This document shows positions 57,049 through 64,000 of a stretch of DNA of 64,000 nt, piece by piece. Within the stretch, counting starts at the first letter, position 1; each line of letters starts with the position of its first letter. A program made the translations under genes and the position numbers. The stretch is taken from contig NZ_QOCF01000023.1 of assembly GCF_003318255.1 (NCBI RefSeq), positions 33,804 to 97,803 of the forward strand. The letters run 5' to 3'. The notes below the pieces were generated by a model, which searched no databases, had not been told where the DNA came from, and saw nothing but the letters and a program-made list of their open reading frames with translations. The DNA comes from Ruegeria sp. A3M17 (lineage in GTDB: Bacteria > Pseudomonadota > Alphaproteobacteria > Rhodobacterales > Rhodobacteraceae).

Positions 57049-57079
57049 CATTGGCAAGAGCAGTAAGGGACGCAAAAAA

Positions 57080-57931
57080 ATGCGCCAACAATTCTTGATT
57101 CCGACGATGGTGATCTGCGGGATGGTTCTGTCCGCCTGCGAAAAAGAGACCGAAGAAGAAAAGGTCGAACGCACCTATCAGGAGGTGAACGTCATTGACG
57201 AAACCAACCTGAACGAGGTTCTTCTGACCGCGGCTGACCCAAACGAGGCTGTGACCTATTTCAAAGGGGCCGCCGCAAAAAACCCAGGCCGGATCGACCT
57301 GCAACGGGGCCTCGCGATTTCTCTTACCCGCGCTAAGCGAACGACCGAGGCCGCTTCGGCTTGGAAAAAAGTGACGACCATGAAGGGCGCGAGCAACGTC
57401 GACCGGGTCGAATACGCCGCCGCATCGGTCCGCGCGGGTGACTGGTCGACAGCCAAGTCGACGCTGGATTCCGTTCCTCCAACCTATGAAACGTTCCAAC
57501 GTTACCGTCTTGAGGCGGTCGTCGCAGACTCCAGCAAAGACTGGAAGCGCGCGGATCACTTTTACGAAACAGCCGTCGGTCTGACCACGCGCCCTGGCAG
57601 CGTTATGAACAATTGGGGCTACTCCAAGCTGTCGCGCGGTGACTACGCCGATGCCGAAAGATTGTTTTCTGAAGCAATCCGTCAGGACAAATCGCTGTTT
57701 ACCGCCAAGAACAACCTCGTGTTGGCCAGGGCCGCACAAGGCAACTATAACATGCCGGTTGTTCCTCTGACGCAGATTGAGCGCGCCATGCTGCTGAATA
57801 CAATGGGTATTTCTGCGATTAAACAAGGCGACATCACGACCGCAAAGAACCTGTTCCGCGAAGCCATCGCAACCCATCCCCAGCATTATGAGGAAGCCGT
57901 TCGATCGCTTCGCGCGCTTGAAGAGGCCTGA
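57080..57931 (+). CDS. tadD: TPR lipoprotein TadD
   Basis: 283 residues. Signal peptide ends at the lipobox LSAC (Cys20), followed by an acidic stretch (EKETEEEKVE). Several TPR units follow: NEAVTYFKGAAAKNPGRIDL, SVMNNWGYSKLSRGDYADAE, LFSEAIRQDKSLFTAKNNL and MLLNTMGISAIKQGDITTAK. It is the second TPR lipoprotein of this locus and longer than the first. It precedes cpaA by 3 bases. Confidence 0.88.
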   Translation: MRQQFLIPTMVICGMVLSACEKETEEEKVERTYQEVNVIDETNLNEVLLTAADPNEAVTYFKGAAAKNPGRIDLQRGLAISLTRAKRTTEAASAWKKVTTMKGASNVDRVEYAAASVRAGDWSTAKSTLDSVPPTYETFQRYRLEAVVADSSKDWKRADHFYETAVGLTTRPGSVMNNWGYSKLSRGDYADAERLFSEAIRQDKSLFTAKNNLVLARAAQGNYNMPVVPLTQIERAMLLNTMGISAIKQGDITTAKNLFREAIATHPQHYEEAVRSLRALEEA

Positions 57932-57934
57932 TCC

Positions 57935-58480
57935 ATGAATATCCCTGCGACGGCAGCCGCGTGGTTTTTGCCGTTTGTGTTGCCGATCTGCTTTTATGTG
58001 GCGTTCACCGATCTGCGTAGCATGCTGATCAAAAATCACGCCGTGATCGCGCTGGCTGTGGTTTTTGCAGTTGTCGGATTGTTTGTGCTGCCACCCTGGG
58101 CCACCGAGTGGACGACCGGAGGCGTAGGGCCGATTACCCTGACACTTCCGCCCTATCTATGGCAAATGTTGCACATCGTGGTCGTTCTGTTTTTTGGCAT
58201 CCTGTTCAATGCGGCTGGCGTCATGGGGGCAGGTGATGCCAAGTTTCTGGCTGCCGCCTCGGCTTTTGTTTGGGCTGGTGACTATCTGCTTATGACGCTG
58301 ATCGCCACTTGTGCCATGCTTGGCGCATATGTGACGCACAGGCTAGCCAAGCACACGCGCCTTAGGGCAATCGCCCCGGATTGGGAAAGCTGGGATCGGG
58401 GCAAGCATTTCCCCATGGGTTTTCCGTTGGGGGCCAGCTTGGCGATCTATCTGATTTTCGGAACTGTTTCCGGCTCATAA
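57935..58480 (+). CDS. cpaA: Prepilin peptidase CpaA (TadV, A24A)
   Basis: 181 residues, about five to six membrane spans. The two catalytic Asp are visible: Asp26 in FTDLRSMLIKN and Asp101 in MGAGDAKF (GxGD). There is no N-methylation domain. It cuts the Flp leader after Gly. It is the last typical Tad gene of this locus; TadE/F/G are not seen after it. Confidence 0.93.
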   Translation: MNIPATAAAWFLPFVLPICFYVAFTDLRSMLIKNHAVIALAVVFAVVGLFVLPPWATEWTTGGVGPITLTLPPYLWQMLHIVVVLFFGILFNAAGVMGAGDAKFLAAASAFVWAGDYLLMTLIATCAMLGAYVTHRLAKHTRLRAIAPDWESWDRGKHFPMGFPLGASLAIYLIFGTVSGS

Positions 58481-58596
58481 ACTATCATCAGTCCGCCTTT
58501 TCAATGCCTTGGTGCTGACACAAAGCAGGTTAAGATTTTATGCAAGCGGCCCTTGTGGGGCTTTTGGCGTGATTAGTGGATAGACGGGCAACGCTC

Positions 58597-59904
58597 ATGA
58601 ATATGCAGACGACCTCGGTTATGGCCCCCCCTGCCCCAAAGGGTATGGCCGAAATGAAACTGCCCATCGTGATGATGCGGGACATTCTACTTAAGACGAT
58701 ATTCCGAAAAAACGTGGATACGGTCACGGAAATCGCGGAAGCGATCTGTTTGCCAGGCGCGGTCACGCAGGAATTGGTCGACATCGCACGCGATCAGAAA
58801 CTGCTCGAAGCGACCGGCACGTTGAACGCCAATAGCGGTAACGAGATGGGCTATCAGCTTACCGATGCCGGCAAAGCCCGCGCCCTGGACGCGCTGAGCC
58901 AGTCTGAATATTTCGGTGCCATGCCGGTTCCGCTGGACGTCTACCGGGAACAGGTCAAGCGTCAGTCGATCCGAAACATTCAAGTGACCCGTGATCAGCT
59001 AACCGGTGCCATGGGGCATCTGGTTCTGCCCAACAGCCTGCTGGACCATCTGGGCCCCGCGGTCAGCGCCGGCAGATCCATTCTGATGTATGGCCCTCCG
59101 GGAAATGGTAAATCCTCAATCTCGAACGGTATTCGCGACGCGCTGGGGGACAACGTCTATGTACCCCGTGCCATCGAGTATGCAGGTCAGGTCATCACGG
59201 TCTATGACCCGATCGTCCACACCGCGATCGAGCAAGAGGCGGATGACCCCAACAGCCTGCGCCGTCGCAAGCGGTTCGACACGCGCTATGTTCAGTGCGA
59301 ACGCCCGACCGTTGTAACGGGTGGTGAACTTTCGCTTTCAATGCTGGATCTGGTCTACAACCCGACTGCGCGGACTTATCAGGCGCCGCTGCAGCTAAAA
59401 TCAACTGGCGGCATCTTTATCGTGGATGACCTTGGTCGTCAGCAGGAACCGCCACAGGCGCTGATCAACCGATGGATTGTTCCACTGGAAGAGAACAAGG
59501 ATATTCTTGGCCTCCAATCAGGCGAAAAATTCGAGGTTCCCTTTGACACATTGGTTATCTTCTCGACCAACTTCCACCCGAATGAGATCTTCGACCAAGC
59601 GGCCCTGCGCCGGATCTTCTTCAAGATCAAGATTGGCGGTCCGGTTCAAGAAGACTTCCTGAAGATCTTTGCGATGGTCGCTCGCAAGCGCGGCATGCCA
59701 CTGGACGAATCCGCTCTGGTGCATTTGCTGAAGGTCAAGTACCCGACCATCAACAACGTCTATGCCAACTATCAGCCGATCTTCCTGATCGACCAGATGA
59801 TCTCAATCTGCGAATTCGAGGGCATCCCCTATCAGATGAGCCCCGACCTGATCGACAGGGCATGGGCCAACATGTTCGTCAAAGACGAGATAATCGTAAA
59901 TTAA
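58597..59904 (+). CDS. AAA+ ATPase with winged-helix-like N-terminus, Tad-linked
   Basis: 435 residues. The N-terminal part (about 25-105) has a winged-helix pattern: TEIAEAICLPGAVTQELVDI and MGYQLTDAGKARALDAL. An AAA+ module follows: Walker A GPPGNGKSS at 166-174, Walker B GGIFIVDDLG (271-280), sensor-1-like VIFSTNFHP, and a likely arginine finger in ALRRIFFK. It may use ATP to remodel a target bound by the N-domain. The frame opens at GTG 58576; ATG 58597 is chosen. It lies 116 bases after cpaA, perhaps on its own promoter. I do not know a named family for this protein. Confidence 0.75.
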   Translation: MNMQTTSVMAPPAPKGMAEMKLPIVMMRDILLKTIFRKNVDTVTEIAEAICLPGAVTQELVDIARDQKLLEATGTLNANSGNEMGYQLTDAGKARALDALSQSEYFGAMPVPLDVYREQVKRQSIRNIQVTRDQLTGAMGHLVLPNSLLDHLGPAVSAGRSILMYGPPGNGKSSISNGIRDALGDNVYVPRAIEYAGQVITVYDPIVHTAIEQEADDPNSLRRRKRFDTRYVQCERPTVVTGGELSLSMLDLVYNPTARTYQAPLQLKSTGGIFIVDDLGRQQEPPQALINRWIVPLEENKDILGLQSGEKFEVPFDTLVIFSTNFHPNEIFDQAALRRIFFKIKIGGPVQEDFLKIFAMVARKRGMPLDESALVHLLKVKYPTINNVYANYQPIFLIDQMISICEFEGIPYQMSPDLIDRAWANMFVKDEIIVN

Positions 59905-59944
59905 CGCCGTGCCATTTCCAGGACAGGCCGGGTAGTCTGCGTTC

Positions 59945-62356
59945 ATGACGCAGATTCCCGCCCGGATCACGGATTGGTTTGACGCCAAAGGCTGGTCCAT
60001 CCACCCACATCAGCAAGAGATGTTTGACCGGGCTGCAGACCCGGCTACTTTGCTTATTGCGCCCACCGGCGGTGGCAAAACAATGGCCGGTTTCCTTCCG
60101 ACGCTGGCCGAACTGGCGGAAAACGATCGCCCCGGCCTGCACACGCTTTATGTTTCCCCACTCAAGGCTTTGGCCGCCGATATCCGCCGAAACCTGCGCG
60201 GCCCCGCGGATGAAATCGGTCTGCCCATTCGCATCGAAGACCGAACAGGCGATACCTCAGCCACGCAAAAGAAACGTCAGCGCGTGGACCCTCCGCACAT
60301 CCTGCTGACCACGCCTGAAAGCCTGGCCTTGCTGACCTCTTATGAGGATGCGCCACGGATGTTTGCGGGCGTTCAACGCGTGATCGTGGACGAAATCCAC
60401 GCCCTGGCCGAAAGCAAGCGTGGCGATCAATTGATGCTGGCGCTAGCCCGTTTGCAAAGCTTGTGCCCGGACCTTCGCCGCGTTGGTCTTTCAGCCACAG
60501 TCGAAGATCCTGATGCCATCGCGCAGTTTTTGGCCCGCCACCCCGATCCTTGCAAGATCATTCAGGCTGATCCCGGCCCCGACCCCGATATCCAAATGCT
60601 TGAGACGCAGGAAATGCCTCCCTGGTCCGGCGGAGGGGCGGCCTATTCGATCCCCGCCGTTCTTGAGCAGATCAAACGGCACAAGACCACTCTTATCTTT
60701 CACAACACCCGCGCGCAGGCCGAGATTTTCTTTCACAATATCTGGCTTGCCAATGACGACGGGCTACCCATTGGCATCCATCATGGCAGCCTGGATCGGC
60801 AACAGCGTGAGCGGGTCGAAGCCGCAATGGTGCGTGGCGATCTGCGCGCGATCGTCTGTACAGGCAGTCTGGATCTCGGCATCGACTGGGGGGATGTCGA
60901 CCTGGTGATCCAGATTGGTGCGCCAAAAAACGTCAAGCGGCTGGTGCAGCGTATCGGTCGGGCCAATCACCGCTACAACGCCCCCTCCAAGGCCCTTTTG
61001 GTGCCAGCGAACCGGTTCGAAGTCGTAGAGTGCGTAGCCGCGCTGGAGGCCGCAAAGGCCCATGACCTGGATGGCGAACCGCGCGGAACGGGCCCAAGGG
61101 ACGTGTTGTGCCAGCATATGCTCATCGCCGCTGCAGCAGGTCCGTTCGATGCAGATGCCCTGTTCACCGAAATGACAACAGCAGGGCCATTTTCTGACCT
61201 CAGCCGCGCTGAGTTCGACGCCTGTTTGGGTTTCTGCGCAACCGGCGGCTACGCACTGCGCGCCTATGATCGCTGGCAGCGGCTGTTGCAGCGACCGGAC
61301 GGGAAATGGCAGCTAAGAGATCCGCGGGCGGCACAGCGTATTCGCATGAACCTGGGCACGATACAGGACACCGACACGCTGAAGGTCCGCCTAAAGCGCA
61401 ATCGCGGGGGTAAGCCCCTTGGTGAGGTCGAGGAGGCATTTGCTGCCTCTCTGACGCCCGGAGATACCTTCCTGATAGGCGGGCAGATCGTGCGGTACGA
61501 GGGGCTGCGAGAAATGGTGGTCGAGGTCAGTCGCCGGGCCGACAAGAAGCCCAAAATCGCCACGTTCTCGGGCACCAAGTTCGCGACCTCGACCCAACTC
61601 AGCGACCGTATCCTTCGCATGTTCGCTCAGCCGGACTGGCCACAACTACCTGCCCACACGGCCGAGTGGTTAGCGTTGCAGCGGGATATGTCCCGATTGC
61701 CTCACCGCGATCGATTGCTGATCGAGAGCTTTCCCAATGATGGCCGCGAACATCTATGTGTTTACGGCTTCGCCGGGCGCAATGCACAACAGACCCTCGG
61801 GCTTCTATTGACCAAACGGATGGAGGAAACCGGGCTGGCGCCGCTTGGTTTTGTTGCCACCGACTATGCGACGCTGGTTTGGGGCCTGGATGTTGTGACC
61901 GACCCACGCCCTCTGTTCCAACTGGACGAGCTTCGTGACGGGCTTGAGACATGGCTGGCGGGCAACGCTGTCATGAAACGAACCTTTCGCGCCTCAGCCA
62001 CCATCGCAGGCCTGATCGAGCGCAATACAGGCGGGCAACGCAAAAGCGGGCGTCAGGCTACGTTTTCATCGGACATCCTTTACGACACATTGCTGAAATA
62101 TGACCCCGACCACCTGCTGATGCAGATCACCCGCGAGGAAGCGATGCGCGGTCTGGTGGATTTTGGACGCATTGAAGCAATGATTGAACGAATTGGCGAC
62201 CGTATCGATCTGGTTCGGCTGGATCGGGTCTCTCCGCTTGCTGCGCCGTTGTTTCTGGAGGTTGGCAAGGTACCGGTCAAAGGTGCCGCCGAAGAACGCA
62301 TGTTGGCCGAGGAAAGCGCCCGGCTGCTACAGGCTGCGGGACTAGACGCGAAGTAA
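59945..62356 (+). CDS. Lhr-type ligase-associated DEXH-box DNA helicase
   Basis: 803 residues. Superfamily 2 core: Walker A APTGGGKT (39-46), VIVDEIHALAESKRG (DEIH at 149-152), LSATVED and VQRIGRANHRY (motif VI), followed by the Lhr winged-helix/beta-barrel region. The length and C-terminal layout match the 'ligase-associated DNA damage response DEXH helicase' class. It unwinds 3'-5'; targets may be RNA:DNA or damaged DNA. It pairs with the phosphoesterase gene 41 bases downstream. The companion ligase and exonuclease are not nearby. Confidence 0.92.
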   Translation: MTQIPARITDWFDAKGWSIHPHQQEMFDRAADPATLLIAPTGGGKTMAGFLPTLAELAENDRPGLHTLYVSPLKALAADIRRNLRGPADEIGLPIRIEDRTGDTSATQKKRQRVDPPHILLTTPESLALLTSYEDAPRMFAGVQRVIVDEIHALAESKRGDQLMLALARLQSLCPDLRRVGLSATVEDPDAIAQFLARHPDPCKIIQADPGPDPDIQMLETQEMPPWSGGGAAYSIPAVLEQIKRHKTTLIFHNTRAQAEIFFHNIWLANDDGLPIGIHHGSLDRQQRERVEAAMVRGDLRAIVCTGSLDLGIDWGDVDLVIQIGAPKNVKRLVQRIGRANHRYNAPSKALLVPANRFEVVECVAALEAAKAHDLDGEPRGTGPRDVLCQHMLIAAAAGPFDADALFTEMTTAGPFSDLSRAEFDACLGFCATGGYALRAYDRWQRLLQRPDGKWQLRDPRAAQRIRMNLGTIQDTDTLKVRLKRNRGGKPLGEVEEAFAASLTPGDTFLIGGQIVRYEGLREMVVEVSRRADKKPKIATFSGTKFATSTQLSDRILRMFAQPDWPQLPAHTAEWLALQRDMSRLPHRDRLLIESFPNDGREHLCVYGFAGRNAQQTLGLLLTKRMEETGLAPLGFVATDYATLVWGLDVVTDPRPLFQLDELRDGLETWLAGNAVMKRTFRASATIAGLIERNTGGQRKSGRQATFSSDILYDTLLKYDPDHLLMQITREEAMRGLVDFGRIEAMIERIGDRIDLVRLDRVSPLAAPLFLEVGKVPVKGAAEERMLAEESARLLQAAGLDAK

Positions 62357-62397
62357 ATCAGCTTGCGCCAGTGGTCAAAACAGGTGAAGAACGTACC

Positions 62398-63060
62398 ATG
62401 AACGAGCTGGCGTTTTCCTTTACTGAACAAGACCTGCGCGCATTGGGATCTGGTGCGTTGTGGTGGCCAAGTCGGAATCTGCTATGCGTCAGCGATCTGC
62501 ATCTTGGAAAATCCGAACGTATGGCGCGGCGCGGTGGTCCCTCTTTGCCGCCTTATGACAGTCAGGACACCCTGACCCGGCTGGCAGCCGACATCGACAG
62601 AACTGGCGCGCAAACTGTCATCTGCCTGGGCGACAGCTTTGACGATTTGGATGCTTTGGCGGCGTTGGGCGCCGCCGAGAAGCTCTCGTTGACGGCCCTG
62701 CAAGCAAGCCGACAATGGATTTGGATCGAAGGAAACCACGACCCGGGTCCAATAGATCTGGGCGGAACACATCTGGCTGAATACGTGGTAGGTCCGCTGG
62801 TTTTTCGGCATATCGCCCAACCCGGTGGTCACGGCGAAATCTCGGGGCACTATCATCCCAAGACCCGCATCAGGGCACGCGGTCGGACGATCACACGCCC
62901 GGCGTTTTTGCTGGATAATTCAAGGCTTATCCTACCGGCTTATGGCACCTATACAGGCGGGCTACGAAGTTCCGAGAAAGTTCTAAGTGACTTGATGAGC
63001 GACCGGGCAATGGCCATCCTGACCGGCCCTCATCCACAAATCATCCCAATGCCACGCTGA
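62398..63060 (+). CDS. pdeM: PdeM-type ligase-associated metallophosphoesterase
   Basis: 220-residue calcineurin-like phosphoesterase. Metal ligands in order: Asp33 and His35 (CVSDLHLGKSERMARRGG), Asp79 (ICLGDSFDDLD), Asn113-His114 (EGNHDPG) and His151/His153 (ISGHYHPKTR). The SERMARRGG loop and PAYGTYTGG are typical of the PdeM (YhfW/MPE) group. It likely works with Lhr on DNA ends. The frame opens at GTG 62371, but ATG 62398 gives the family start. Confidence 0.9.
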   Translation: MNELAFSFTEQDLRALGSGALWWPSRNLLCVSDLHLGKSERMARRGGPSLPPYDSQDTLTRLAADIDRTGAQTVICLGDSFDDLDALAALGAAEKLSLTALQASRQWIWIEGNHDPGPIDLGGTHLAEYVVGPLVFRHIAQPGGHGEISGHYHPKTRIRARGRTITRPAFLLDNSRLILPAYGTYTGGLRSSEKVLSDLMSDRAMAILTGPHPQIIPMPR

Positions 63061-63062
63061 GA

Positions 63063-63800
63063 TCATATCAACCCGTCGTCCTCAAGCATCGGCTTGTACT
63101 TCCGGCTGACCGGTATCAGGTCACCATTCACCAGCTTCAAGTAGATTCTGTCGGCTACCTTCTCGGTGCCTGTGACTGCGTTGTCCACGATCCAATGGGA
63201 CCGGTGCGCACAATGCCCGCGCAAGGGCTCCATTTCCCCAACCGCATCAGAGAGCCGTAATCGGATCGCAAAGGTGCCCTCAGATGTGACCACATCCACA
63301 TAGTGATTGCGCGAGCTCAGGCGATAAATCTGCCCCTGAAAAGACGCAGGCAACCGTCGCGCAAGCCGCGGTGCCGGGGATGATGGTGGAGCGCTTTTGG
63401 GTTCCGCCCGGCTGGTCAAAATCAGACCAGCGGTAAACAACGCACTGTATCCAATAACCCGCGGAATGCCGGGTGCGGAGTGGCCCCCAATGGAAAACAG
63501 AACCACGGCCAGCACCCAAAGGGACGGGATAAACAACAGCAAAACAAACAGGGCGATTGCCAGGTCACGCACCGGCAGGTTCAGAACAGTCCCGGGTTCG
63601 CGGATCAGTTTTCGGGCCATCCAGGTCGACGTCACAGCGATGCCCATCACCCCGAACCAAAATAAGAAGCTTATGACAAACGGCAAATCCGACATCTGGA
63701 ACGGCGGAAAAGCGTAAGCCAGCATAGGAAGGAAGAACGCTCCGGCCACCACTCGTTGTGGGCTGCACAGGCTGAAGATGGGTCTTAGCTTTGAAGTCAT
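63063..63800 (-). CDS. Membrane-bound LytTR-domain DNA-binding regulator
   Basis: 245 residues: four hydrophobic segments (about 15-125), a Pro/Ala-rich linker (AEPKSAPPSSPAP), and a C-terminal LytTR domain (about 150-240) with YRLSSRNHYVDVVTSEG, RGHCAHRSHWIVDN and DLIPVSRKYKPML. It should bind DNA from the inner membrane in response to an unknown signal, without a receiver domain or an adjacent histidine kinase. It is convergent with pdeM, 2 bases apart. Confidence 0.88.
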   Translation of the reverse strand: MTSKLRPIFSLCSPQRVVAGAFFLPMLAYAFPPFQMSDLPFVISFLFWFGVMGIAVTSTWMARKLIREPGTVLNLPVRDLAIALFVLLLFIPSLWVLAVVLFSIGGHSAPGIPRVIGYSALFTAGLILTSRAEPKSAPPSSPAPRLARRLPASFQGQIYRLSSRNHYVDVVTSEGTFAIRLRLSDAVGEMEPLRGHCAHRSHWIVDNAVTGTEKVADRIYLKLVNGDLIPVSRKYKPMLEDDGLI

Positions 63801-63938
63801 ACCATATCAAAAACCACTTTCAGGGACCCAGCCAAAAGCCCCGGAAAGCTAACATTCACACACTGTAAACGGCTGGGAAATCCCGGCTAACACGCCCCAT
63901 TCAGACATTCAAACCTTAAAGGGGGGAAATTTAGCACG

Positions 63939-63975
63939 TTGACATCATGGCCAATTTTCACACTTGTGCAAAATT
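63939..63975. promoter_or_regulatory. Interrupted palindrome and TTGACA near the window end
   Basis: AATTTT-CACA-CT-TGTG-C-AAAATT (63953-63975) is an inverted repeat with a one-base offset, 153 bases before the LytTR gene start. TTGACA lies at 63939-63944, but no good -10 follows. The rest of the 200-base stretch before the edge shows no gene. It may be the control region of the LytTR gene or of a gene outside the window. Confidence 0.4.
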
Positions 63976-64000
63976 CAGCTGTGTTGGGGCGCATATTTTG

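Overview
This 64 kb window comes from the chromosome of an alphaproteobacterium, most likely a marine member of the Rhodobacteraceae (Roseobacter group). The basis is moderately high GC, the lysC-ptsP pair, a zwf-edd-eda cluster, a ctaC-ctaB-ctaG-ctaE-SURF1-thrC-M16 peptidase run, and a Tad pilus locus whose pilins carry the Asp-Trp form of the prepilin motif. Genes are tightly packed, often with ATGA, GTGA or TAATG overlaps. I see no rRNA, tRNA, CRISPR array, insertion sequence or prophage. The assignment to the group is inference; no 16S gene is present.

Layout. 1-9 kb: the 3' part of valS, a BenE-type transporter, a DUF1992 protein, a crotonase/VOC pair, a membrane-anchored SMP-30-like lactonase facing a HisC-type aminotransferase, and a class V aminotransferase. 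9-17 kb (minus strand): lysC, ptsP and the Entner-Doudoroff genes zwf-edd-eda, with a LacI-family-like operator before zwf. 17-31 kb: scattered metabolic and accessory genes (SDR, DUF1178, Nudix, EcsC, GNAT, flavin reductase, hexapeptide acetyltransferase, SulP, mtnP, hydrolase, DUF418-like, LysE, a small RHH-like regulator, apt, fasciclin, FAD-linked oxidase, periplasmic metallo-hydrolase). 31-39 kb (minus strand): aa3-type cytochrome oxidase subunits II and III with assembly factors, then thrC, an M16 peptidase, RimJ-like GNAT and an orphan Imm11-like protein. 39-46.5 kb: tldD, dprA, topA and the two subunits of a 3-oxoacid CoA-transferase.

46.5-60 kb: a lytic transglycosylase is divergent from a 12-gene Tad/Flp pilus locus (two Flp pilins, CpaB, CpaC secretin, OmpA-like lipoprotein, CpaE, CpaF, TadB, TadC, two TPR lipoproteins, CpaA prepilin peptidase), followed by an AAA+ ATPase with a winged-helix-like N-terminus. 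TadE/F/G pseudopilins and CpaD are not in the window. 60-64 kb: an Lhr-type helicase with its PdeM-type phosphoesterase partner, and a membrane-bound LytTR regulator.

The regulatory DNA holds the clearest new leads: a perfect FNR-type box (TTGAT-N4-ATCAA) between ctaC and tldD, a LacI-type palindrome before zwf, an 18-bp perfect palindrome before dprA, and an intrinsic terminator between the two pilin genes. A 53-codon membrane-protein gene lies between ctaB and ctaG and is easily missed. I found no clearly new multi-gene system. The best candidates for undescribed biology are the Tad-linked winged-helix/AAA+ ATPase and the orphan immunity-like gene fixed at the end of a housekeeping operon.
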